A stretch of DNA of 64,000 bases from JAABTH01 sp964390725 (GTDB taxonomy: Bacteria > Bacillota > Dethiobacteria > DTU022): the NCBI GenBank assembly GCA_964390725.1, contig CAYMIW010000001.1:1-64000 (forward strand). The letters run 5' to 3'. Each line of letters begins with the position of its first letter. The first letter of the stretch is position 1. A model generated the notes under the pieces. It was given only the letters and a program-made list of their open reading frames with translations, had not been told where the DNA came from and made no database searches. Positions 33,805 through 42,598 of this stretch are shown piece by piece. A program made the translations under genes and the position numbers.

Positions 33805-34554
33805 TTAAGCAGATTCGTCTTTGTTCAATGCTTCCAGCAGCAGCTGCAAAACTTTATCCGGGCTGGTATTGATTATTTCTTTTGCCCGGTAGTCTTGTGT
33901 GGTTGAGTCACGGTTTATTATCACCAGGTTATTACTGTTAGCAAGTAGTTCTTTCGAAGGCGATGTAATAATTGCGGTTCCTATAACCAGGACCAGGTCT
34001 GATTTTTCAATTTCATGTTTTGCTTTGTGAAAGTCTTCTGAAAGCGGTTCACCGAATAATGTTACATCAGGTTTAAGTGGTTGGCCGCAATCGGGGCACT
34101 TAGGCAGGTTTCCCTTTTCAACCTCATCGATTATATCCTTCGTTTCTACTTTATATTCGCAGCCAGTGCAACTGGCACTTCTTAAAGTTCCGTATATTTC
34201 TAAGACATTTTTTGATCCTGCTTCCTGGTGGTAGCCGTCGATGTTTTTTGTGATTATTGCTTTGACCAGACCTTTCTTTTCAAGCTCAGCAATTGCTTTG
34301 TGAGCTTCCCCCGGCTTGTCTTCCAGCATGCTGAAGAAGGGTGCGCCAATTTCATAAAAAGCGTTAGGGTTTTCTTTAAATCTTTGAATAGTAAACTCGT
34401 CGGGATCAAGCATTGTCCACATTCCACTGCCCGGGCTGCGGAAATTCACCTCGTCACCCTTATCTGACAGTCCTGAACCAGTTATAATGACAGCATAACT
34501 GCTATTCTTTAATAAGGCAGCTACTTTTTGCACTTTCTCATCTAGTTGTTCCAT
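33805..34554 (-). CDS. SIR2-family protein with altered catalytic residues
   Basis: 249 residues with the sirtuin Rossmann fold and zinc ribbon. The NAD loop is TGSGLSDKGDEVNFRSP, the ribose segment TKNIDGYHQEAG, the four zinc cysteines are C129, C132, C153 and C156, followed by KPDVTLFGEPL and VIGTAIITSPS. The catalytic base normally in the LHG motif is Tyr here (EIYG, Y121), and the conserved Gln of QNID is Lys (K103). Ordinary deacetylase activity is therefore doubtful; it may be an NAD sensor, an ADP-ribosyl-type enzyme or inactive. ATG 34554 has GGGAGG upstream. Confidence 0.85.
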   Translation of the reverse strand: MEQLDEKVQKVAALLKNSSYAVIITGSGLSDKGDEVNFRSPGSGMWTMLDPDEFTIQRFKENPNAFYEIGAPFFSMLEDKPGEAHKAIAELEKKGLVKAIITKNIDGYHQEAGSKNVLEIYGTLRSASCTGCEYKVETKDIIDEVEKGNLPKCPDCGQPLKPDVTLFGEPLSEDFHKAKHEIEKSDLVLVIGTAIITSPSKELLANSNNLVIINRDSTTQDYRAKEIINTSPDKVLQLLLEALNKDESA

Positions 34555-34674
34555 TATATATTCCCTCCATTAAGATGGTTCTAATAATCCCTATATTGAA
34601 TTAAATGATTGCGAACGAAGGACATAGATTTATATTAATGCAACAAGCAGGCTGACATTTTAATCATGAGGGTT

Positions 34675-35136
34675 CTACTTTACCACAGCAACAATACAGT
34701 TTTCAGCTTCCTGAATTACTGCACTACTTACACTTCCCAGAAAGATTTTTTCCAAACCTCCCAGGCCCCTGCTACCGATAACAATCATGTTGGTGCCTTC
34801 CTCAACAGCTGTAGTAACAATAGTGTGGGCAGGATGACCTTCTTTTAGTATAGCTCGTGCCTGCAGATTATTTTCTTCAAAATACTTTACAGCTTCCTGA
34901 AGTATATTTTTCCGCTCTTCTTTTTCCTGCTCCCGTAGTTTGCAAAGAAATGCATTATCCTCTTCAGTCAAAGAGTGACTTCTGCTGCCCCATGAGGGAG
35001 AAACCGGATCCAGCCTTTGTTCATAAACGTGTAATACAACCAAATCGTTGACCTGGCATCCAGCTGCAATTTCAGAAGCTTCTTTAAGGATTTTCTTACA
35101 TTTTTCTGATCCATCTAAACATACTAAGAATTTCAT
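34675..35136 (-). CDS. Universal stress protein (UspA family)
   Basis: 153 residues. MKFLVCLDGSEKCKKILKEASEIA at the N-terminus and the ATP-binding motif VIGSRGLGGLEKIFLGSVSSAVIQEA (Gly-x2-Gly-x9-Gly-Ser-type) near residue 120-145 mark an ATP-binding USP. ATG 35136 has GGGAG 8 nt upstream; the frame continues 11 codons further without a better site. It probably dimerises and acts in stress survival in the cytosol. It is monocistronic. Confidence 0.9.
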   Translation of the reverse strand: MKFLVCLDGSEKCKKILKEASEIAAGCQVNDLVVLHVYEQRLDPVSPSWGSRSHSLTEEDNAFLCKLREQEKEERKNILQEAVKYFEENNLQARAILKEGHPAHTIVTTAVEEGTNMIVIGSRGLGGLEKIFLGSVSSAVIQEAENCIVAVVK

Positions 35137-35350
35137 ATCATCAACTCCCTTTAATAATAAATAATTCACACTTAATTCATTTATCTTAATTATACTATAA
35201 AAGCTGGAGTATTTAATATAACTAACTTAGTTTATTATACAGAAGCTTGTTGTCATGACTAAAGGAGTGTAATAGTCCAAAGGGAACTGGGAGAAGGATT
35301 TGGCAAGTTGTTGTCAAATTATTTATAAGAAAGGAAAGGAGTGGCAACCT

Positions 35351-35488
35351 ATGCCAGCAACAGGAGAAAAGCCGGGAAAAGGTGACTATAAGTGTACTAA
35401 TTGTGGATATATTGTACACTTGGAAAATGATACCGATGCTTTGCCACAATGCCCTCGTTGTGGCAACAAGACTTTTGAAAAAGAATAG
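35351..35488 (+). CDS. Zinc-ribbon/rubredoxin-like mini-protein
   Basis: 45 residues with CTNC (15-18) and CPRC (33-36), each followed by Gly, the signature of a treble zinc ribbon or rubredoxin-like knuckle. AAGGAG (35335-35340) stands 10 nt before ATG 35351; an upstream TTG frame to 35300 exists but lacks a ribosome site. Similar mini-proteins occur widely in anaerobes; the metal could be Zn or Fe. It lies near the stress protein but on the other strand. Confidence 0.7.
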   Translation: MPATGEKPGKGDYKCTNCGYIVHLENDTDALPQCPRCGNKTFEKE

Positions 35489-35728
35489 ACTGAAGAGGTG
35501 CTTTTTAGATAGAAAAATATGATGTGGCTAAAGGGAATTGCATATTAATGTGATCCCATTTTTTTATATGAGATGGATTTCTTGACGAATGGCATAATAG
35601 CAGCTATTCAAAATAAAACTTGCTTATTATTCTCAAGGTATTATGGTCAGGCTGGATAATAGATCGACCGGGTGGGTAAAAAACAAAGTTTTAGCGAGAG
35701 CAAAACAGGTTTATATCCGGTTTTATAT

Positions 35729-36832
35729 CTATCGCAGCTCATCTGCCATAATTTTAATATCGCTAATATGTTCATATAAAGAACAGGCATACTTGTTTCG
35801 CTTTAACAGGTAAGGTTTGCTGAGAATGGATTGGAAAAAAGGTGAGCGTATTGCTTCAATAAGTCCTTTTTCCCGGACATTTTCCACAGAAACAGGTACA
35901 AAGGGACAAGGTTCAATTCCACCCTGTGGATTTATATGCAGTGAAGCCTGGCCTGCAGCGGTACAATGGTTTAACTCACCGTATTCATCCTGTGGAAATT
36001 GAACTAAAACTATTGGTTTTTCATGTCTTAAATACTGAACCCGGTTATGAAAAACAGCCCGCTCTTCTTCCGTAAGAATCCACTCGGGATGTAAATCAGG
36101 CCCACATGGCACATATTCGCTATACAGCCCGGCGACACAACCAAGTGATATCATTTGGTCGATGAACGCTTCACTGCCAAGACAAGCACTATTTTCGGCA
36201 TGGTTGGTTACAGAAAAGCCTACAGGTACGGATGCCCGGCGCAATGTTCTAATTGCTTTTTCAGCAGTTTCATAAGCGCCTTTTCCGCGTCTCTGATTGG
36301 TTTGTTCGGCAAACCCTTCTACACTGATTAATACTATACAATTTCTGCTTGCTGCCAACCTGTGAGCCATTTCTTCTGTAATCATTGTTCCATTTGATAT
36401 TACGACAAACATTAAATCCTGGTGTGCTGAAATCAGACCGGGAATATCAGATCGCAGAAAGGGCTCTCCCCCGGTAATTAATACAGATAAGAAGCCGTAG
36501 CTTTGGGCTTCGCTTATCAGTTTGTATAATTCAGCTGTAGTCATTTCTTCTTCTTCTGGACGGCTTCGTGAGTAGCACCCAAGACAGTTGTAGTTACATT
36601 TAAGAGTAGGGCTGATTGCCATTACGGTGGGTATGTGCGTTCTTAGCTCTTTTTCCATAAGCTCTCTGCGCCGGTTTGCTTTATGCACCCGCAATGCTGC
36701 TCTGGCCAAAAATAATATGCCACTCGGACCTGAACGAGCCCACATTAATAGTGTTTTTCTAACCAGTGGCCCGATGCCTTGTTGGTTTTTTTCTTTAACC
36801 CCTGTCAATTGATCATTTTCCTTGAAGGTCAT
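35729..36832 (-). CDS. Radical SAM protein with C-terminal cysteine region
   Basis: 367 residues from ATG 36832 (GGGGTAG upstream; a further 43 codons of open frame look non-coding). The radical SAM cluster motif CNYNCLGCYS is near residue 83, GGEPFLR follows, and VVISNGTMI fits the SAM-binding sheet. The C-terminal part has HCTAAGQASLHINPQGGIEPCPFVPVS and KYACSLYEH, like SPASM/twitch auxiliary-cluster proteins. Such enzymes mature peptides or enzymes. No peptide substrate gene is evident beside it. The N-terminal 40 residues are basic and may be peripheral to the membrane. Confidence 0.85.
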   Translation of the reverse strand: MTFKENDQLTGVKEKNQQGIGPLVRKTLLMWARSGPSGILFLARAALRVHKANRRRELMEKELRTHIPTVMAISPTLKCNYNCLGCYSRSRPEEEEMTTAELYKLISEAQSYGFLSVLITGGEPFLRSDIPGLISAHQDLMFVVISNGTMITEEMAHRLAASRNCIVLISVEGFAEQTNQRRGKGAYETAEKAIRTLRRASVPVGFSVTNHAENSACLGSEAFIDQMISLGCVAGLYSEYVPCGPDLHPEWILTEEERAVFHNRVQYLRHEKPIVLVQFPQDEYGELNHCTAAGQASLHINPQGGIEPCPFVPVSVENVREKGLIEAIRSPFFQSILSKPYLLKRNKYACSLYEHISDIKIMADELR

Positions 36833-37094
36833 TCTACCCCGCCCCGTCTTTTTTTGAGTATGAGTAAATATTATCACAGAAAGTATATGGAGATAAGAGG
36901 AATTAAGATTGTTATTATCTCCTGTATCCCTTAAGATATAGTATACTTGGATTACAAGCAATTACAATAATAGAAAAACAGCTGACGCCGATAAGACCCT
37001 TTACCTGGCCAAAGAAAAAGGACGTAACTAATTTGTTATCCATTAAATACGAGCTTTGGGCTTATGCTATACTAAACTCATGGAGTTGGTTGCA

Positions 37095-39374
37095 TTGAGC
37101 GATGATTATATTAATTACAGCAAGCTTATAAAACATATGCCAGATGCTTTTGCCTATCATCAGGTAATATATGATCGTCAAGGTAATCCTACCGATTATC
37201 TTTTCCTTGAGATTAATTCAGCCTTTGAAAAGCTGACAGGACTAAAAAGGGACGAGGTTATTGGGCGCAGGGTAACCGAGGTTCACCCTGATATCGGCGA
37301 GTCCAGTTTTGACTGGATTGCAGCTTACGGGCAAGTTTCGAAGCTGGGTGAAAGTATCCGTTTTGAACAATACTTTGAACCGGCAGGCCGCTGGTATGAT
37401 GTCAGTGCTTTCAGTGATACGCCTGGTTACTTTGCCGTTTCATTTCGCGAGGTTACTGCTCAAAAAAATGAAAACCTGGCTCTTAATAAGTTAGTTAAGC
37501 TGGCTCATGATATTCTACAGAGTCCGGGGGTAGAACCTGACTACCAGATGATTTGCCAGGGCTTGCTGGAACTGTCAGATGCAAAATTTGCAGCAATAAA
37601 CATCTATGATCTTGATAAAAATAAATCGGTTACAAAAGCGATTGCCGGCTTAAGCAGCACTGTTCGCATGGCATGCAAAATCCTTGGATATGAGCTAATA
37701 GGCAAGGAATGGGAAATAATACCAGATAGGGTTAACGCTATAAAAGAAGGGCGTATGCTCCAGTTTAAAAACCTTTATGACGCTGCTTCCGGAGCAATAT
37801 CAAAAAGTAATGCTGCTTCACTGAAGCGCCTGTCCAGAACAGGTAATGTATACGTTATAGAGGTTGAACATGATGGAAATATTCTCGGCGATATGATTAT
37901 GTTTATGCCTCGCTACAAACAGCTAAGTAATTCAAAAATTATCGAACTTTATGCAACGCAGATCGGCTTTGCCCTGATGCGACGAAAGGCGCTTGATGAA
38001 CTGCGTGAAAGTCATGAACAATACCAGTCCCTGGTGGATAATATACCCGGCACCAGTTATCGCTGCCTTTACGATGAACACTGGACTATGATCTACATGA
38101 GCAGCGATGTTGATAATATTACCGGCTATCCTTCAAGTGATTTTATTAATAATAAGGTACGTTCATATGCAAGTGTTATCTGTGCAGATGACAATAACAA
38201 TGATGATATCATTAAAGCAGCCATTGACAGCGGTGAAATATGGAATATCGAATACCGGGTTATTCACAGCAACGGAGGCGTGCGGTGGGTTCACGAGCGG
38301 GGAAGAGGCATAACTGATGAAAAGGGAAATGTCCTCTACATAGACGGTTTGATCCTTGACATAACTGAACGCAAAAAAGCAGAACAGGCGTTGAAAGAGA
38401 GCGAATTGAAAAATCGGGCTCTCATTGGAGCAATACCGGATCTTCTTTTCCGTTACAGCAGTGAAGGATTTTACCTGGATGCAGTTATTAAAGATGATGA
38501 ACTGTTATTTGAAAAAGGACAAAAACTTTATAGAAATCAGGAATTAATTGGTAAAAATCTTAATGATTCTCTGCCTGAAGAGGTAGCTACTGTAATAATG
38601 AAAGCTATAAAAAAGGCGGTCTCAAGTGGTGAAGTGCAGGTGTTGGAATACAGTTTCCCGGTTAGAAACAGGAATTGTTATTTCGAAGCGCGCCTGGCAC
38701 CAATCAATACAAAAGAAGTTGTTTCTATTGTTCGTGATATAACTGAACGAAAAACATACATGGCTGAATTGGAGTTTTTAAGCCTGCATGATCAACTAAC
38801 AGGCTTGTATAACCGTCATTATTTTCAAAATGAGCTTGAACGACTTGGCAAAGCGCGTAATTATCCAATAGCAATTATCTCTGCAGATTTGGACGGGTTA
38901 AAACTGATCAATGATACACTGGGCCATATTGAAGGAGATCACTACCTGCAGAATGGTGCTGATTTGTTGAAAAGATCAGTACGTTCCTACGACATTCTGG
39001 CCCGTGTTGGTGGAGACGAATTTGCCATTATCCTTCCGGAAACTGATAAGGCAGAAGCCGAAGATCTGGTCAGGCGCCTGCAAAAACAGATAGAATTGTT
39101 TAATGCCAATAATGAAAGAGTGCCACTGAGTATATCCATTGGTTTGTCTGTTAACACAGACCGCAATCGATCCCTCGAAGATGTTTTCAAAGAGGCTGAC
39201 AATGCAATGTATAAAGATAAAATGAAGCGGGGCCAGGCTGCCAGAGCGGCAATAATAGAGTCAATGGCTAACATTATTACTGAAAACGGAGAACTGGCTG
39301 GTGGGAATCACGATCAGGTTAAGGATTTATCAGCAAGGTTCGGACGATCACTTGATATTAATGACCGAAAGTAG
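37095..39374 (+). CDS. PAS-GAF-PAS-PAS-GGDEF diguanylate cyclase
   Basis: 759 residues, without membrane segments. PAS-like regions are at about 10-115, 320-430 and 435-545 (each sensor ending in DITERKKAE-type linkers), with a GAF-like region at 130-300. The GGDEF domain has LTGLYNRHYFQ, the RxxD inhibitory site (RSYD) five residues before an intact GGDEF, so it is a feedback-inhibited cyclase. The start is TTG 37095: GGAG (37082-37085) is 9 nt upstream, and TATACT (37068-37073) makes ATG 37080 too close to the transcript start. The 3' end overlaps the dodecin gene on the other strand. Confidence 0.9.
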   Translation: MSDDYINYSKLIKHMPDAFAYHQVIYDRQGNPTDYLFLEINSAFEKLTGLKRDEVIGRRVTEVHPDIGESSFDWIAAYGQVSKLGESIRFEQYFEPAGRWYDVSAFSDTPGYFAVSFREVTAQKNENLALNKLVKLAHDILQSPGVEPDYQMICQGLLELSDAKFAAINIYDLDKNKSVTKAIAGLSSTVRMACKILGYELIGKEWEIIPDRVNAIKEGRMLQFKNLYDAASGAISKSNAASLKRLSRTGNVYVIEVEHDGNILGDMIMFMPRYKQLSNSKIIELYATQIGFALMRRKALDELRESHEQYQSLVDNIPGTSYRCLYDEHWTMIYMSSDVDNITGYPSSDFINNKVRSYASVICADDNNNDDIIKAAIDSGEIWNIEYRVIHSNGGVRWVHERGRGITDEKGNVLYIDGLILDITERKKAEQALKESELKNRALIGAIPDLLFRYSSEGFYLDAVIKDDELLFEKGQKLYRNQELIGKNLNDSLPEEVATVIMKAIKKAVSSGEVQVLEYSFPVRNRNCYFEARLAPINTKEVVSIVRDITERKTYMAELEFLSLHDQLTGLYNRHYFQNELERLGKARNYPIAIISADLDGLKLINDTLGHIEGDHYLQNGADLLKRSVRSYDILARVGGDEFAIILPETDKAEAEDLVRRLQKQIELFNANNERVPLSISIGLSVNTDRNRSLEDVFKEADNAMYKDKMKRGQAARAAIIESMANIITENGELAGGNHDQVKDLSARFGRSLDINDRK

Positions 39375-39553
39375 TATGTAGCAACATGATATCTGACAAT
39401 CTTATCGTTTTCGACGATAGCCTGCTGCGAATCGACATAAACACTGGTGATGTTATGAACCGTTTTAACTGCTTCGGCAACAGTTACAGCGTTAGCTGCT
39501 TTCCAGTTTTTTGGTGATTCAGCAATGGTTTCGATTACTTTTACCACTGCCAT
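39314..39553 (-). CDS. Dodecin-family protein with C-terminal extension
   Basis: 79 residues. MAVVKVIETIAESPKNWKAA, then AVKTVHNITSVYVDSQQAIV and VRYHVATYYF match dodecin, the small beta-alpha-beta-beta protein that forms hollow dodecamers storing flavin or CoA. Typical dodecins are about 65-70 residues; here about 15 extra residues (SLISSDRPNLADKSLT region) follow the last strand. Those extra codons lie antisense within the end of the GGDEF gene (61-bp overlap). ATG 39553 follows AAGGAATATGTGAAG. Confidence 0.85.
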   Translation of the reverse strand: MAVVKVIETIAESPKNWKAANAVTVAEAVKTVHNITSVYVDSQQAIVENDKIVRYHVATYYFRSLISSDRPNLADKSLT

Positions 39554-39601
39554 CTTCACATATTCCTTCACGTGACAGACATGTTTTGCATTTCAGGCTT
39601 A

Positions 39602-39718
39602 TTATTTTAGCTTAGATGCTGCATCCTCAACACCTGATTTAATAGAATCCCATGCTGAATCAAAACCACTTTTTACTGAATTCCACGCATCATTGCCAGA
39701 TTCTTTGAGCTCGTCCAA
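39602..39718 (-). pseudogene. 3' remnant of a coiled-coil stress-type protein
   Basis: A 38-codon frame ends ELKESGNDAWNSVKSGF, then DSAWDSIKSGVEDAASKLK: the amphipathic 11-residue repeats seen at the C-termini of small sll1863-like coiled-coil proteins. An in-frame stop lies three codons before the first possible start (TTG 39718), and there is no ribosome site, so the 5' part is missing. It is located directly upstream of the dodecin gene. Confidence 0.5.
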
Positions 39719-39900
39719 TTTTATATTTTAAGTCTAAATATGTATTGTGGACTAATACTTTATTCTAAATCAGCCCGGTTAATAATTTGTAACAGAGTGG
39801 TAACAGGAAATGAGTATAATATAGACAAACAATAGAATTACTATAGAAGAAGTAGTATTTGATTAGAACAGATTTATTGATCGGTAAGGAGGTTAGAAAG

Positions 39901-41655
39901 ATGAAAACCACTAAAATAAGAGTTAAACGAATAATGGCTGGGGTTGCCATGATTTTAATTGCCTTGATGCTTTATTTGCCTGTTGGCACTCTTGCTGAAA
40001 TAATTATTGAAGAAGAACCTGGTAACGTATATAACTGGACAGGTAACGGAAAGAACTCGATTGACTGCAGTAAAGCCGGTGAGGCCGGCAGGCCCGATGA
40101 TGACTCGGGATGGATTCACTGGGTTTTTACCACCAAGGGCAGTTCAACCAATGCAACCCTGACCCTGGGCGGATCGGGCAGTGGTACGTACAGCCCGGGC
40201 GAACCGCTAAATGCTGAAGTTTGGCACTTCTATACACCATACTTTGATGTGCATGAGTTAACCGCCTTCATAACTCTTGAAGGAGGTAGCAAGGGTCCGG
40301 GAGTAGGTTTGGTAATTTCCGACTACTGCCCCGGTAATGAAGATGAGGCTGTTTACCCAATGCTGACTATTATAAAAGAACTGCTTGATACAAATGAAGA
40401 GATTATCGCATACAGCGATGTGGAATTTGAATTTGTTATCAGCGGTGGTTCTTTCGGCGAAGGGCAAACCTTCACTTTCAGCGTTAATGAAGCCAGGGAA
40501 TTAGGTTCCGATGATGGGCTGGAATTTAATGTTGAATACCAACTGGAAGAAGTTGAAGATAGCAATTATGAATTTATAAGTATATCACAGGAATCAATTA
40601 CTCTAACTGAGCAGAACAATGCTGTTTCTGTAACTATAATCAACCGTGAGCCGGAAGAAGAACAAGAAGAAGAAACAGGCACAATAGTGATTGAGAAATA
40701 TGTAAAAGCTGAAATTGATGATGAAGAAGTTATTGCGTCCAATAAAACTTTTACTTTTAATGTTTATAATAATGAAACTGATGAATTAGTGATTGAAGAA
40801 ATTGAGCTTGAAGTAATTGACGGCTTCGGTTCAGTAATAATAAATGAACTTCCGCTGGCTGAATACAGGGTTGAAGAGTTGGCAGGCAGTGGTTATGTTG
40901 TAGAAATGGATCCTGAGGATGGAGTTGTTGATTTAACTTCTGCTGAAGAAAATAGCGTAAAAGTTATAGTAACCAACTCATCAAGACCGGTTTTAATCAT
41001 TGAAAAGGTTCTGCTTGATGAAAATGAAGAACCGATCGAAGAAAGTGATGTACAGTTTACCGCTGTATTGAACGGTGGCTCTTTTGAAGATGAGGAGGTA
41101 ACGTTTAGTGTAAATGAGCCGGCATTGCTCGACTACAGCGATGGGCTTGAATATGAAGTGCTCTACAGCGTTGCAGAGGTGGAGTTGGAAGGCTATGTCT
41201 TCAGCAGCATCAGCCCAAATGAGGAGTTCATGCTGCTTGAGCAAACCAGCGAAGTTACTGTCACCGTAGTAAACCAGATAGAGGAATCACCGCCACTACC
41301 TGAATCTGACCCGGATCCGGATCCTGAATCAAATCCAGATCCAGATCCAGAACAAGACCCGGAACCACCGCTAGTTATTTTGTCGCCTCCGGAACCTCCG
41401 CAAACCATACCAGAGGAAGCACCGGAAGCTGAAATAGAAGAGGAAGAACTGGCTGTGGCAGCTGAAGAACCTGCAGTTGAACCGGAAGAGCCGCAGATTA
41501 ACCCTGCAGGTGAAGAAGACGAAGCAACAAGCGTTTTGAGTCTCGATCCGGAAACACCGCAGCAAACGCCACAATCAGGCGGGTTTAGCATTGCTCTTGC
41601 AGCGCTTGGTTTGACCATGATTGGAAGCGGGCTTTTACTTAAAGAAAAAAAGTAA
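39901..41655 (+). CDS. Secreted surface protein with Cna-B/SpaA-like repeats
   Basis: 584 residues from ATG 39901 (AAGGAGG 8 nt upstream). The signal peptide covers residues 1-31. A unique domain (32-145) is followed by three beta-rich repeats at about 150-260, 265-360 and 365-460 (LTIIKELLDTNEEIIAYSDV and LIIEKVLLDENEEPIEESDV are clearly duplicates). A Pro/Asp/Glu-rich spacer contains DPDPDPESNPDPDPEQDP. The C-terminus has TPQSGG, a hydrophobic helix and KEKK, laid out like a sortase signal but without LPXTG. It is probably a cell-wall stalk or adhesin. It is highly acidic. A strong terminator follows. Confidence 0.85.
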   Translation: MKTTKIRVKRIMAGVAMILIALMLYLPVGTLAEIIIEEEPGNVYNWTGNGKNSIDCSKAGEAGRPDDDSGWIHWVFTTKGSSTNATLTLGGSGSGTYSPGEPLNAEVWHFYTPYFDVHELTAFITLEGGSKGPGVGLVISDYCPGNEDEAVYPMLTIIKELLDTNEEIIAYSDVEFEFVISGGSFGEGQTFTFSVNEARELGSDDGLEFNVEYQLEEVEDSNYEFISISQESITLTEQNNAVSVTIINREPEEEQEEETGTIVIEKYVKAEIDDEEVIASNKTFTFNVYNNETDELVIEEIELEVIDGFGSVIINELPLAEYRVEELAGSGYVVEMDPEDGVVDLTSAEENSVKVIVTNSSRPVLIIEKVLLDENEEPIEESDVQFTAVLNGGSFEDEEVTFSVNEPALLDYSDGLEYEVLYSVAEVELEGYVFSSISPNEEFMLLEQTSEVTVTVVNQIEESPPLPESDPDPDPESNPDPDPEQDPEPPLVILSPPEPPQTIPEEAPEAEIEEEELAVAAEEPAVEPEEPQINPAGEEDEATSVLSLDPETPQQTPQSGGFSIALAALGLTMIGSGLLLKEKK

Positions 41656-41694
41656 GAAAAAACACCAATAACAGCAAGTAAGAACACTAATAAC

Positions 41695-41740
41695 AGGTGG
41701 TAGGGGTAGCTGAACTTATGCTATCACTACCACCTTTATT
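41695..41740 (+). terminator. Rho-independent terminator of the surface protein gene
   Basis: AGGTGGTAG (41695-41703) pairs with CTACCACCT (41727-41735), extended inward by GGTAGC/GCTATC, followed by TTATTCTT. Confidence 0.8.
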
Positions 41741-41883
41741 CTTAGAATAATATAGCTAAAGTGCTTTCGGTGTTTTTCTTTAATAGTACGCATGAAGTGC
41801 TTCTGATGCTTATGCCAGAATACAATTGCTTGTCATGAATATGGCAAGTATCAACTTTATAAAACAATTCCCATGGTGATTAT

Positions 41884-42402
41884 TTATTCTGCCAAAGCGT
41901 TAATAATTTCACGGCAAAAGGCTGGCAGATCCTTAGGTGTTCGGGAAGTAATTATATTTCCATCGCGAACAACCTCTTTGTCGACGAATATTGCCCCGGC
42001 GTTAACAATGTCATCAATAATTGAGAAAAATGCGGTCATATTCTTTCCATCTGCGGCGCCGATAGAAGCAAGCATCCAGGGTCCGTGGCAAATAGCTGCA
42101 ACTATGCTGCCCTGTTCGTAAGCTTGTTTAAGGAAATTGACCATATCGGGGGAACGTCTCATGTGGTCAGGTGAAAAGCCTCCCGGCACGATAACAGCAT
42201 CGTAGCTTTCTGCTTTGGCATCAACTGCAGCGAGATCAGCCTGGGCGGGATAACCATACTTGCTTTTATACTCTTTCACCTCGGGAGCAATTACAGTTAC
42301 TTTTGCCCCGGCTTCCTGAAAACGATAGAAAGGATACCAGAATTCCGGATCTTCGTAAATCTGTTCTAAAAGAATCGCAATATTTTTACCTTCCAGAAGC
42401 AT
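41884..42402 (-). CDS. DJ-1/PfpI-family protein
   Basis: 172 residues with a class I glutamine amidotransferase-like fold. The nucleophile elbow AAICHGPWMLA carries the reactive Cys followed by His, and YDAVIVPGGFSPDHMRR is the conserved Gly-rich turn; an early Glu (LLEQIYED) fits the family's acidic partner. Functions in the family include glyoxalase/deglycase, chaperone and protease activities. ATG 42402 is 8 nt after GGGGG, while ATG 42408 is too close. It is monocistronic. Confidence 0.88.
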   Translation of the reverse strand: MLLEGKNIAILLEQIYEDPEFWYPFYRFQEAGAKVTVIAPEVKEYKSKYGYPAQADLAAVDAKAESYDAVIVPGGFSPDHMRRSPDMVNFLKQAYEQGSIVAAICHGPWMLASIGAADGKNMTAFFSIIDDIVNAGAIFVDKEVVRDGNIITSRTPKDLPAFCREIINALAE

Positions 42403-42480
42403 TAGCATAACCCCCTTTCTTTAATAATAAGAGATTACATAAATATTGTAAATGGTCTGTTATTTATGTTTTTGATATAA

Positions 42481-42512
42481 TTGACAGGGGGACGGGGTTG
42501 TTGACAACTTTT
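42481..42512. repeat. REP-like GC-rich repeat, copy 3
   Basis: TTGACAGGGGGACGGGG followed by TTGTTGACAACTTTT. It is identical to copy 1 over 26 bases and shares the CTTTT right flank with copy 2. It lies between the divergently transcribed PfpI and TSUP genes. Confidence 0.7.
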
Positions 42513-42598
42513 AATGTGCAAAGAATAATTTGTTTGATATTTATTGCCGGTAGCTGGTAATGAGCTATATAAATAGAACTTAGAAAAGGAATTATTCC

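Noticed and set aside
41193..41687. 164-codon Ser/Gly-rich frame antisense to the surface protein
   Set aside because: Mirror of the acidic Pro/Asp/Glu repeats of the true gene; composition is an artefact.
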